From assembly GCF_039537705.1 (NCBI RefSeq), contig NZ_BAABBA010000010.1:62001-126000 (forward strand): a stretch of 64,000 nt of DNA, in the 5' to 3' direction. The stretch's first letter is position 1. Every line of letters starts with the position of its first letter. The translations under genes were made by a program, and so were the position numbers. The stretch is from Georgenia daeguensis (lineage in GTDB: Bacteria; Actinomycetota; Actinomycetes; Actinomycetales; Actinomycetaceae). Shown here piece by piece: positions 1-8,626 of this stretch. Below the pieces are notes generated by a model, which was not told the DNA's origin, searched no databases, and worked only from the letters and a program-made list of their open reading frames with translations.

Positions 1-210
1 GCCCTGCCCGGCTGGCTCTTCGATCCCGAACTCCTCCGCAGCCACCGGTCGAACCTGATCCGCAAGGACCCCGCGCACTACCGACCGCTCTTTCCCGACG
101 TGTCCGACGACCTGCCCTACGTGTGGCCGGTGCGGTCACCGGCGGTGCTCGAGCGCGAGCGCCGGAGACTGGAGAACATCGAGCGTCGGCGTCGCCGAGC
201 GGAGTCCTGA
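1..210 (+). CDS. MSMEG_6728-type (pyrimidine-dimer glycosylase-like) protein, C-terminal part
   Basis: The reading frame is open from the first base and ends in TGA at 208-210, giving the last 69 residues of a protein whose start lies outside the window. The visible tail contains SHRSNLIRKDPAHYRPLFP followed by DDLPYVWPV, the conserved C-terminal signature I associate with the small actinobacterial MSMEG_6728 family, related to the Pyr_excise (pyrimidine dimer DNA glycosylase) fold. It then runs into a highly Arg/Glu-rich helix. The N-terminal catalytic part cannot be examined, so enzymatic activity is not claimed. It is followed on the same strand by adhE after about 140 bp. Confidence 0.6.
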   Translation, partial: ALPGWLFDPELLRSHRSNLIRKDPAHYRPLFPDVSDDLPYVWPVRSPAVLERERRRLENIERRRRRAES

Positions 211-352
211 GAACCCTCTCCCGCGCACCGCCGACCGCCCTTGTCGCGGGACCTTGGGCCGTGGGACCGAAGCCCGCCTTCGGCGCAATTTGCCCGACCT
301 ACGTTGGTCGCAGCAGGCCGGCGATCCGCGCCGGGCCGTCGAAGGAGCACCA

Positions 353-3058
353 GTGGACACCCCCGAGATCGACCAGCTCGTCGCGATGGGTCTCACGGCC
401 CTCTCCCAGTACGCGGCGCTCACCCAGGAGGACGTCGACCGCATCGTCAGGAAGGCGTCCGTCGCGGCACTGAACCAGCACGGCGTCCTCGCCGAGGCGG
501 CCGTCGCCGAGACCGGACGCGGCGTCTTCGAGGACAAGGCGACGAAGAACATCTTCGCGTGCGAGCACGTGACCTACTCGATGCGCGACCTGCGCACGGT
601 CGGGGTCATCCACCGCGACGACCTCAAGGGCATCGTCGAGATCGCCGAGCCCGTCGGCGTCGTCGCGGCGGTCACCCCCGTCACCAACCCGACGTCGACC
701 GCGATCTTCAAGGCCCTCATCTGCCTCAAGACCCGCAACCCCGTCATCTTCGCCTTCCACCCGGGCGCCCAGGAGTGCTCGGTGGCCGCCGCCCGCGTGG
801 TGCGGGACGCCGCCGTCGCGGCGGGCGCCCCGGAGGGCTGCATCCAGTGGGTGAGCGAGCCCAGCATGGCCGCCACCGGGGCGCTCATGAACCACCCGGG
901 GGTCTCGCTCATCCTGGCCACAGGGGGCAACTCGATGGTCCGGGCGGCCTACTCGTGCGGCAAGCCGGCCCTCGGCGTCGGCGCGGGCAACGTCCCCGCG
1001 TACGTGCACACGAGCGCCAACCTGGAGCGGGCCGCGACCGACCTGGTGATGTCGAAGTCCTTCGACAACGGCATGGTGTGTGCCTCGGAGCAGGCGGCCA
1101 TCCTCGACGACGCCGTCTACGACCAGACCCTCGAGCACCTCGACCGGCTGCACGCCTACCGCGCCACCCCCGCCGAGAAGGCGATGCTCGAGGAGCTCAT
1201 CTTCGGCGTCGGGGCGAACTCGGAGAACTGCGGCGAGGCGAAGCTCAACGCCTCCGTCGTCGGCAAGTCCCCGAGCTGGATCGCCCGCAGCGCCGGCTTC
1301 ACCGTCCCCGAGGACACCTCGATCATCCTCGCCGAGGTCTCCGGCGTCGGGCCCCCCGAGCCGCTGACCCGGGAGAAGCTCTGCCCGGTCCTCGCCGTCG
1401 TGCGGGCCTCCTCGACCGAGGAGGGCATCACCCTGGCCGAGCGGATGGTCGAGCTGGACGGGCTGGGCCACTCGGCCGTGATCCACGCGAGCGACACCGA
1501 GCTGATCGAGCGCTTCGGCACCCGCGTCAAGGCCGTGCGCATCATCACGAACGCCCCGTCCTCGCTCGGCGGCATCGGGGACATCTACAACGCCTTCATC
1601 CCCTCGCTCACGCTCGGCTGCGGCTCCTACGGCCACAACTCGGTGTCCAACAACGTCTCGGCGGTGAACCTCATCAACGTCAAGCGCATCGGCCGGCGCA
1701 CCAACAACCTCCAGTGGTTCAAGGTGCCCGCGAAGACCTACTTCGAGCCGCACGCCATCCGCTACCTCTACGACATGGAGGGCATCGACCGCGTGACGAT
1801 CGTCACCGACGCGACGATGACGCGGCTGGGCTACGTCGACAAGATCCGCGACGTCCTGGACCGTCGGGCCCGGCCCGTCGCGCTCCAGGTCATCGACGAC
1901 GTCGAGCCGGAGCCCTCGATCGGCACGGTGCGCCGCGGCGCGGAGTCGATGCGCTCCTTCCGCCCGGACACCATCATCGCCCTGGGCGGCGGCTCCCCGA
2001 TGGACGCCGCCAAGGTGATGTGGCTGCTGTACGAGCACCCGGAGGTCCGGTTCGAGGACCTGCGCGAGAAGTACCTCGACGTGCGCAAGCGGGCGTTCCG
2101 CTTCCCCGCGCTCGGCGAGCTCGCCAAGCTCGTGTGCATCCCGACGTCGTCCGGGACCGGCGCCGAGGTGACCCCCTTCGCGGTGATCTCCGACCCGGCG
2201 ACCGGGTACAAGTACCCGCTGGCCGACTACGCCCTGACCCCGTCGGTGGCGATCATCGACCCCGAGCTCACCGCCCGGATGCCCTCCAGCCTGGCCGCGG
2301 ACTCCGGGTTCGACGCCCTGACCCACGCCACGGAGGCGTACGTCTCGGTCTACGCCAACGACTTCACCGACGCGCTGGCCCTCCACGCGATCAAGATGGT
2401 GTTCGACAACATCGCCATCTCGGTCAACGGCGAGCGTGACGGGCTCCCGGCGGCGTCGATCGGCAAGGCCCGCGAGCGCATGCACAACGCCTCGACCATC
2501 GCCGGCATGGCGTTCGGCAACGCCTTCCTCGGCGTGGTCCACGCCATGGCGCACACCGTGGGGTCCACCTACAACCAGGTCCACGGCCGCACGAACGCCG
2601 TCCTGCTGCCGCACGCGATCCGCTACAACGGCCAGGTCCCCACCAAGCTCAGCAACTGGCCCAAGTACGAGACCTACACCGCCCCCGAGCGCTTCCGGCA
2701 GATCGCCGCCCACCTCGGCCTGCCGGCCGCCACGCCGGAGGAGGCCGTCGAGGCCTACGCCCGGGCGGTGGAGGAGCTGCGCGCCTCGCTCGGCATGCCG
2801 GGCTCGTTCGCCCAGATGGGCATCGCGGAGGAGGCCTTCGTCCCCGCCCTGGACACCCTCGCCATGCGTGCCTTCGAGGACCAGTGCGCCCCGGCGAACC
2901 CGCGCCTGCCGATGGTCAGGGACATGAAGGACATGATGCAGGCGGCCTACTACGGCGTGCGCGTCGAGCAGGTCCGGCTCGACCGCGCCGCGGCCAGCCT
3001 CGCAGAGGAGGACGCCGACGCGTCCGCCGACCGGGTGGCAGCCCGGCCGCGGGCCTGA
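353..3058 (+). CDS. adhE: Bifunctional acetaldehyde-CoA/alcohol dehydrogenase
   Basis: This 901-residue cytosolic enzyme reduces acetyl-CoA to acetaldehyde and then to ethanol, regenerating two NAD+ during fermentation. It is close to the usual AdhE length (891 in E. coli). The N-terminal half is an aldehyde dehydrogenase with the nucleotide loop GVGAGNVPAYV and the catalytic Cys243 in NGMVCASEQA. The C-terminal half is an iron-dependent alcohol dehydrogenase with GGGSPMDAAKV, PTSSGTGAEVTPF and the His-rich metal region HAMAHTVGSTYNQVHG. I chose the GTG at 353 because AAGGAG at 342-347 is correctly spaced; an in-frame extension to 254 has no family support. AdhE implies that this actinobacterium can ferment when oxygen is short. 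Its 3' end converges on recD. Confidence 0.96.
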   Translation: MDTPEIDQLVAMGLTALSQYAALTQEDVDRIVRKASVAALNQHGVLAEAAVAETGRGVFEDKATKNIFACEHVTYSMRDLRTVGVIHRDDLKGIVEIAEPVGVVAAVTPVTNPTSTAIFKALICLKTRNPVIFAFHPGAQECSVAAARVVRDAAVAAGAPEGCIQWVSEPSMAATGALMNHPGVSLILATGGNSMVRAAYSCGKPALGVGAGNVPAYVHTSANLERAATDLVMSKSFDNGMVCASEQAAILDDAVYDQTLEHLDRLHAYRATPAEKAMLEELIFGVGANSENCGEAKLNASVVGKSPSWIARSAGFTVPEDTSIILAEVSGVGPPEPLTREKLCPVLAVVRASSTEEGITLAERMVELDGLGHSAVIHASDTELIERFGTRVKAVRIITNAPSSLGGIGDIYNAFIPSLTLGCGSYGHNSVSNNVSAVNLINVKRIGRRTNNLQWFKVPAKTYFEPHAIRYLYDMEGIDRVTIVTDATMTRLGYVDKIRDVLDRRARPVALQVIDDVEPEPSIGTVRRGAESMRSFRPDTIIALGGGSPMDAAKVMWLLYEHPEVRFEDLREKYLDVRKRAFRFPALGELAKLVCIPTSSGTGAEVTPFAVISDPATGYKYPLADYALTPSVAIIDPELTARMPSSLAADSGFDALTHATEAYVSVYANDFTDALALHAIKMVFDNIAISVNGERDGLPAASIGKARERMHNASTIAGMAFGNAFLGVVHAMAHTVGSTYNQVHGRTNAVLLPHAIRYNGQVPTKLSNWPKYETYTAPERFRQIAAHLGLPAATPEEAVEAYARAVEELRASLGMPGSFAQMGIAEEAFVPALDTLAMRAFEDQCAPANPRLPMVRDMKDMMQAAYYGVRVEQVRLDRAAASLAEEDADASADRVAARPRA

Positions 3059-3065
3059 CGCCCGC

Positions 3066-3282
3066 GGCGCGGACAGCCGCCTGAGGCGCGGACAGCCGCC
3101 TGAGGCGCGGCACCTGCCGGCGCGGCGGGCACCTCGGTGCCCGCCGCGCCGGTCCTGGCAAGGCTCGCCGCCCCGGTCAGGGCAGAGCTCGCCGCCCCGG
3201 TCAGGGCAGAGCTCGCCGCCCCGGTCAGGGCAGAGCTCGCCGCCCCGGTCAGGGCAGAGCTCGGCGCGCCGGTCAGGCCAAG
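3066..3282. repeat. Tandem repeats between adhE and recD (19-bp x2.4; 24-bp x4-6)
   Basis: Two tandem arrays fill the 214-bp convergent gap. A 19-bp unit occurs at 3066-3084 and 3085-3103 with a partial third copy. A 24-bp unit (GCTCGCCGCCCCGGTCAGGG plus CAGA) occurs at 3163, 3187, 3211 and 3235. A degenerate fifth copy (3259-3282) runs over the recD stop codon, and a degenerate upstream copy starts near 3139, inside the hairpin. Since the last unit includes the recD terminal codons, the array looks like repeated duplication of the recD 3' end. Confidence 0.85.
3117..3152. terminator. Perfect 17-bp hairpin between convergent adhE and recD
   Basis: The arms 3117-3133 and 3136-3152 are perfect reverse complements separated by only 2 bases. 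The stem is almost entirely G+C and no T-run follows on either strand. It lies between the adhE stop (3058) and the recD stop (3273), so a bidirectional, U-less terminator is the simplest reading. Confidence 0.6.
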
Positions 3283-5207
3283 GGCTCGCGCAGGCCGCTG
3301 GCGCGACGCACCGGCCGGGCGACGGCGGCACGCACCGCCTCCTCCGTGCCGACCACGCGCACCGACACGCGCGCCCGCGTCACGGCGGTGTACAGCAGCT
3401 CCCGGGTGAGGAGCGGCGACGTGGCCGGCGGCAGGATCAGCGAGACCTTGCCGAACTGGCCGCCCTGCCCGCGGTGCACGGTCATGGCGTGGACCGTCTC
3501 CACGGGGGGCAGCCGGTGCGGGCGCACCCGCATGGGGTCGCGCGGATCGCCGAAGACGACGACCACGCCGCCCTCCCCGTCCGCGACCACCACCCCGGTG
3601 TCCCCGTTGTACAGGCCCGTCTCGCGGTCGTTGGCGGTGACCAGGAGGGGTCGGCCGGGGTACCAGGGGGACGCGCCCGCGCGGCCGGGTCCCGCGGTGC
3701 GGCCGGGACCCGAGGTCGGCGTGCGACCGGGGTCGGACGTCGGGGCACGCTCGGGGCCGGCGGCCTCGGTCACCCACTGCTCGACCAGAGCCGCCCAGTG
3801 CGCCACGCCGGCCGGGCCGCGCCGGTGCGCGAGCATGAGCCGGTGCGCCTCCAGCGCGCGGAGCGCCCGGGACGCGTCACCCTCGCGAGCGGCGACGACG
3901 AGGTCGACGCCCGCCTCCTCCGCATCGTCGCGGACGGGCCGGATCTCCTCCTCGGTGAGCCGGTCGCCGACGCCCTCGACGAACTGCACCGACCGCCCGC
4001 CCGCGCGGAGCACGGCGAGCGCCCGGTCGGCGTCGCCGTCGCGGATGGCGGCGGCCAGCGGCAGGATCTGGCTGTCCTCCTCCTGGCGGTGCACCGTGGT
4101 GAGGCGGACGACGCCGTTACGCAGCTGCTGCCGCTCCGGCTCCGCGAGGCCGGCGGGCTCGAACGCGCCCACGGCATCGAGGAGGCCGTCGGCCACCGCC
4201 GGCCGGTGGACGAGGTCGCCGAGGACCGCGCCGGCCTCGACGGACGCGAGCTGGTCCGGGTCGCCGACGAGGAGCAGGCGGGCGTCGGGACGCAGCGCCT
4301 CCAGCAGCCGGGCCATCAGCGGCAGCGAGACCATCGACGTCTCGTCGACGACGACCACGTCGTGCGGGAGGTGGTGGCTCGCGTCGTGCCTGAACCGGGT
4401 GGAGCTGCCGGGCCTCCACCCGAGCAGCCGGTGCACGGTGGTCGCCTCGGGCGAGCCGACCCGCTCCTGGTCCGCGGCGTCGTCGAACCCCGTCACCACC
4501 TCGCGCACCGCCTCCTGCAGGCGCGCGGCGGCCTTGCCGGTCGGGGCGGCGAGCGCGATGCGCAGGCCCGGCCCCGCGACGTCCTGGAGCACGGCGAGCA
4601 CCCGCGCGACCGTCGTCGTCTTGCCGGTGCCCGGGCCGCCGGTCAGCACGGTGAGCCGGCCGAGCACGGCCGTCGCCGCGGCGAGACGCTGACGGTCGTC
4701 CCGCGCCTCGGGGAAGAGCCGGTGCACGGCGCCCGCGAGGCGCCGCTCGTCCACGCCACCGACCGGCGCGCGGAGCCGGGCGTCGACCTCGCGCCGTACC
4801 AGCAGCTCGTCCCGCCAGTAGCGGTCGAGGTAGAGCCGGCCGTCGACCCACCGGGCGGGCCGGTCGGCGGGACCGTCCACGCCGACGGCGACGGCCGGGC
4901 TGGCCTGCACCGCCGCCTCCCAGGCGCGCTGCTCGGGCCAGGGCAGGGGGCCGGCGGGCACGGCGTCCTCGCCCTCCGGGACGGCGAGCGCGTCCAGCTC
5001 GCCGAGCCGCACGCACACCGAGCCGGAGCGCACGGCGCGCACGGCCAGGGCGAGGGCGAGCAGCACCCGCTCGTCGCCCTCCCCGGCGAGCCGGCCGATC
5101 CGCTCGGCGACGTGGACGTCGGCGGCGGCGAGCACCCCGGCAGCGTTGAACTCGGCCAGCAGCGGCGTCGCGCGCAGGGCGAGGCGGACGTCCTCGACGA
5201 CGGTCAT
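3273..5207 (-). CDS. recD: Exodeoxyribonuclease V alpha subunit (RecD helicase)
   Basis: RecD is the fast 5'-3' SF1B helicase of RecBCD, which processes double-strand DNA ends for recombination and destroys foreign linear DNA. The 644-residue product has Walker A LTGGPGTGKTTTVARVL, Walker B VVDETSMVSLPLMARLL and motif III LLLVGDPDQLASVEAG. The C-terminal motifs are AMTVHRGQGGQFGKV and LLYTAVTRARVSVRVVG. The length compares with 608 in E. coli. The ATG at 5207 overlaps the recB TGA in an ATGA and follows a purine-rich AGGGAAGG, so the longer upstream frame is not used. It is last in recC-recB-recD, and its stop codon lies inside a degenerate copy of a 24-bp tandem repeat. Confidence 0.95.
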   Translation of the reverse strand: MTVVEDVRLALRATPLLAEFNAAGVLAAADVHVAERIGRLAGEGDERVLLALALAVRAVRSGSVCVRLGELDALAVPEGEDAVPAGPLPWPEQRAWEAAVQASPAVAVGVDGPADRPARWVDGRLYLDRYWRDELLVRREVDARLRAPVGGVDERRLAGAVHRLFPEARDDRQRLAAATAVLGRLTVLTGGPGTGKTTTVARVLAVLQDVAGPGLRIALAAPTGKAAARLQEAVREVVTGFDDAADQERVGSPEATTVHRLLGWRPGSSTRFRHDASHHLPHDVVVVDETSMVSLPLMARLLEALRPDARLLLVGDPDQLASVEAGAVLGDLVHRPAVADGLLDAVGAFEPAGLAEPERQQLRNGVVRLTTVHRQEEDSQILPLAAAIRDGDADRALAVLRAGGRSVQFVEGVGDRLTEEEIRPVRDDAEEAGVDLVVAAREGDASRALRALEAHRLMLAHRRGPAGVAHWAALVEQWVTEAAGPERAPTSDPGRTPTSGPGRTAGPGRAGASPWYPGRPLLVTANDRETGLYNGDTGVVVADGEGGVVVVFGDPRDPMRVRPHRLPPVETVHAMTVHRGQGGQFGKVSLILPPATSPLLTRELLYTAVTRARVSVRVVGTEEAVRAAVARPVRRASGLREPLA

Positions 5208-8200
5208 CGGGACCTTCCCTCCAGGAGCGCGGACAGCTCGACCACGAGCCCGGCGGGCGGGCGCCAGGACATCACGCCGTACGGGACGCCGTCGGCCTCC
5301 GGCGTCCCCGGCCCGCACATCCCGCGGACGAACAGGTACAGCCCGCCGCCGAGGTGGCGTTCGGGGTCGTAGCCGCGCTGGCGCCAGCGCAGATAGCGGT
5401 GCAGGGCGGCGAGGTAGAGCAGCAGCTGCAGCGGGTAGTGGGCCTGCATCATCGCCTCCGCGAGGGCGGCGGGGCGGTAGTCCCAGGCGGTGAGCGGCTC
5501 GTCGAAGGTGCCGAGCCGGTTGGTCTTGTAGTCGACCACCAGGTAGCGCGGGTCGGCGTCGGCGGTGCCGCCGGGCACGGCCGCGGCCGGTCCCGCGGGC
5601 GCGCCGCGGGTCCGGAGCACGGCGTCGATGCTGCCGGTGAGGTACCCGAGCAGCCGCGCCTCGCCAAGCCCGTCGAGGTGGTCGGCGTAGGGGGCGAAGA
5701 CGTCGTCGGGGCCCAGGTGGCGCCGCAGCAGGGCGGCGAGGTCGGCGAGGGTCGACGCGGGCCCGTCGGGGTGGTCCCCGCCGGCGAGCGGGAGCTCGAA
5801 CTCGAGCTCGGGCAGCCGGTCCGCCGGGGTGAAGTCGGCGAGCATGGCCCCGCGGGCGAGCGGGCCGAGCGGGGTGGCCAGCACGTGGCCGAGCGCCTCG
5901 GCGAGCGCCTCGGGGTCGACGCCGGGCACCCGGGCGGTGCCGGCCTCGCGGCAGCGCTCGAGCAGCTCGGCGGCGAGGTCGGGCGCCGTGGTGTCGACCT
6001 GCTCGAGGATCTCGTGGACCAGGGTGCCGAAGGCGGCGCCGGCGGGCAGGTCGGCCATCGGGGAGGGCAGGAGGCGCGCGTCGGGCCCCGCCGCGCCGTC
6101 GGCGAGCCTGCCGCCGACGGCGACCTCAGCCTCGTCCTGGATCCCGGTGGTCTCCGGCTCGCTGGCCACGCCCTCGGCGTGGGCCGCGGCGGTGAGCCCG
6201 GTGTAGGAGGTGCGGCGCCAGGAGTGGTCGAGGGTGCGGCCGAACCGGGCGACGGCGAGGCCGGGGCGTCCGCGGTCGGGCGGGGTCCAGGAGGCCGGGG
6301 CGGGACGCTCGGTCACCTGCTCGACGGCGATGGCGCCGCCAGCGCGCCGGGCGAGGTCGGCCAGGGCGGTGGCGACGACGTCGTCGGCGGCCACGGTGAC
6401 CCGGTCGGGCGGCAGCTCGCCGGGCGCGAAGGTGCCCAGGAGCAGACGCGAGAGCGGGCCGCCGCCGCTGTTCGACGACGGCGCCCAGTGCGCCACCACC
6501 TGGGTGGCCGCGCGGGTGAGCGCGACGTAGAGGAGCCGGAGGTCCTCGCCGCGCTCCTCGGCGAGGTGACGCTCGCGCGCGGCGTCGTAGTCGTCGGCCT
6601 CCTTGCCGCCCACGTCGAGCAGGCGGGCGCCGGCGTCGTCGTGGAGGCGCAGGATCGGCGGCGTGCGCGACTCGTACCGGTCCCACCCGAAGGGCACGTA
6701 GACCACCGGGAACTCCAGGCCCTTGCTGGCGTGCGTGGTGACCACCTGGACGGCGGCGGCGTCGGTCTCCAGGCGGCGGCTGCGCTCCTCGGCGTAGTCC
6801 TCCTCCGCCTCGGCGATGCGGCGGCGCAGCCAGTCCGTCAGCGCGGCCACCCCGAGCCTGTCCGCCACGGCGACGAGGTGCAGCGACTGACCGATGTGCC
6901 GCAGGTCGGTGAGCACCCGCTCACCGGTGTCGGTGCGCAGGAGGCGCTCGGCGACGCCCCCGATGCTGACCGCCTCCAGCAGCGCCGCGACCCCGCGCTC
7001 GGAGAGCAGCCGGGCCCAGGTGCGGACCTGGTCGGAGAGCTCGTCGAGCTCCCCGTCGTCCGCGCCGGCCAGCCGGGCGGCGTCCCAGCCGACGAAGGGA
7101 GTCAGTGCGAGCGCCGCCGTGCGCCCGGCGTGGCCGGGTTGCTCCAGCGCGCTGAGCAGGGTGAGCCACTGCTTCGCGGCGGGCTGGGCGAACACCGAGA
7201 CCAGTGCTGAGACGACGGCGGGCACGCCGGCGTCCGCGAGGGCGTCACGGACCATCGCCGCGTCGGCGTTGCGGCGGGTGAGGACCGCGACGTCGCCGGG
7301 CTCGAGGGGTCGCCAGGTTCCGCCGTCGAGAAGCCGGGTGCGCCCGAGCTGGCGGACCACGTCCGCGGCGACGTCGGCCGCGATGAGCTCGCGGACCTTC
7401 CCGACCGTGGGGGTCTTGGTCCCCTTGACCCGGAACGGCTCGCGGGTGACCTGCCGCAGACGCACCGGCGCCCCGCCGTCCAGCCGCCGGCCGGTGTGCT
7501 GGGCGTCGACCGGGCGCACGACGATCGCCTCGTCGCCTAGGGCGGCGCCTCCGAAGACCTGCTCGAGCCCCTGCAGGAGCGGCTCGTCGCTGCGCCAGTT
7601 GCGCCCGAGCGTGGCGGTGGTGGTGGCGTCCTGGCGGGCCGCGAGATAGGTGACGACGTCGCCGCCGCGGAAGGCGTAGATGGCCTGCTTCGGGTCGCCG
7701 ATGAGGACGAGCGTGCGGCGGCCGTGGAAGGCGGTGCGCAGGATCTCCCACTGGACGGGGTCGGTGTCCTGGAACTCGTCGACCAGCACGACGGCGTACC
7801 GGGAGCGCACGCGTTCGGCGGCCGCCGGGCCGTGCCGGGGGTCGACGAGGGCGTCGCGCAGGAGGACGAGCAGGTCGTCGTAGTCCAGGAGGTGCCGTTC
7901 GCGCTTGCGGCGCAGCACCTCGGCGACGACGTCGCGGGCGAAGGCGTAGCGGTGCCCGGCGAGGGAGTCCGGCTCCGCGCCGGTGGGTTCGAGGCGGGCC
8001 TGGTAGTCGCTGACCGCGGCCTTCGCGACGGCCCGCGCGTCGGCCGGGGTCAGCGAGGGCTGCAGGGAGTCGGCGTAGCGCTGGAGGTAGAGGTCGTCGA
8101 CCACCTCGTCCACGAGGTCGGCGATGTCGGGGACGAAGGTCGCGTCGGCGTCGACGTCGCCCGCCACCCCGAGGGTCCTGAGCATCTGCTGGCAGAAGCC

Positions 8201-8626
8201 GTGGGTGGTGGTGATGGTGGCGGCGTCGAACTGGGACAGCGCCCGGGTGAGGCGATGACGGCGGCGCTGCAGCTCGTCGTCGCCGACCGCGGCGAGGTGG
8301 GCCACGACGGCGTCGTCGCTGGTGCGCGCGTCCGGGCTGCGCAGGGCGCGCTCGGCGGAGACGAGGCGCTCGCGCACCCGGTCGCGCAGCTCGGAGGTGG
8401 CGGCGCGGCCGAAGGTGACGAGCATGAGCTCGGACAGCTCCGCGACGCCCTCGGCGACGTACCGGGTGGCGAGCGCTGCGATGGTGAACGTCTTGCCGGT
8501 GCCGGCGCTGGCCTCGAGCACGGTGGTGCCGGTGGGCAGGGCGCCGCAGACGTCGAAGACCTCGGGATCCGTTGACACCTCGCCGAGGAGTTGCCGTCTC
8601 GCGCCTGTCAGGGGGGCTCCGGTCAC
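5204..8626 (-). CDS. recB: Exodeoxyribonuclease V beta subunit (RecB helicase-nuclease)
   Basis: RecB supplies the 3'-5' SF1A helicase and the only nuclease of RecBCD. The 1140-residue product has Walker A LEASAGTGKTFTIAALA near the N-terminus, then VVLVDEFQDTDPVQWEIL, LIGDPKQAIYAFRGGD, VVTTHASKGLEFPVVYVPF and LLYVALTRAATQVVAHW. The C-terminal nuclease shows GTLVHEILEQVD, YLTGSIDAVL and the catalytic VVDYKTNRLG, followed by the Y/Q segment beginning MMQAHYPLQLLLYLAAL. Start and stop are fixed by 4-bp overlaps: GTG at 8626 overlaps the recC TGA (GTGA), and the TGA overlaps the recD ATG. All helicase and nuclease signatures are present, so the complex should be active. Confidence 0.96.
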   Translation of the reverse strand: MTGAPLTGARRQLLGEVSTDPEVFDVCGALPTGTTVLEASAGTGKTFTIAALATRYVAEGVAELSELMLVTFGRAATSELRDRVRERLVSAERALRSPDARTSDDAVVAHLAAVGDDELQRRRHRLTRALSQFDAATITTTHGFCQQMLRTLGVAGDVDADATFVPDIADLVDEVVDDLYLQRYADSLQPSLTPADARAVAKAAVSDYQARLEPTGAEPDSLAGHRYAFARDVVAEVLRRKRERHLLDYDDLLVLLRDALVDPRHGPAAAERVRSRYAVVLVDEFQDTDPVQWEILRTAFHGRRTLVLIGDPKQAIYAFRGGDVVTYLAARQDATTTATLGRNWRSDEPLLQGLEQVFGGAALGDEAIVVRPVDAQHTGRRLDGGAPVRLRQVTREPFRVKGTKTPTVGKVRELIAADVAADVVRQLGRTRLLDGGTWRPLEPGDVAVLTRRNADAAMVRDALADAGVPAVVSALVSVFAQPAAKQWLTLLSALEQPGHAGRTAALALTPFVGWDAARLAGADDGELDELSDQVRTWARLLSERGVAALLEAVSIGGVAERLLRTDTGERVLTDLRHIGQSLHLVAVADRLGVAALTDWLRRRIAEAEEDYAEERSRRLETDAAAVQVVTTHASKGLEFPVVYVPFGWDRYESRTPPILRLHDDAGARLLDVGGKEADDYDAARERHLAEERGEDLRLLYVALTRAATQVVAHWAPSSNSGGGPLSRLLLGTFAPGELPPDRVTVAADDVVATALADLARRAGGAIAVEQVTERPAPASWTPPDRGRPGLAVARFGRTLDHSWRRTSYTGLTAAAHAEGVASEPETTGIQDEAEVAVGGRLADGAAGPDARLLPSPMADLPAGAAFGTLVHEILEQVDTTAPDLAAELLERCREAGTARVPGVDPEALAEALGHVLATPLGPLARGAMLADFTPADRLPELEFELPLAGGDHPDGPASTLADLAALLRRHLGPDDVFAPYADHLDGLGEARLLGYLTGSIDAVLRTRGAPAGPAAAVPGGTADADPRYLVVDYKTNRLGTFDEPLTAWDYRPAALAEAMMQAHYPLQLLLYLAALHRYLRWRQRGYDPERHLGGGLYLFVRGMCGPGTPEADGVPYGVMSWRPPAGLVVELSALLEGRSR

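Noticed and set aside
3163..3282. 24-bp tandem repeats as a CRISPR array
   Set aside because: The units abut directly without unique spacers and no cas gene is present.
299..3331. Long antisense ORF opposite adhE
   Set aside because: It is produced by high GC at third positions. The plus strand encodes a full AdhE with all catalytic motifs, and the antisense protein is Arg/Gly/Asp-rich with no domain.
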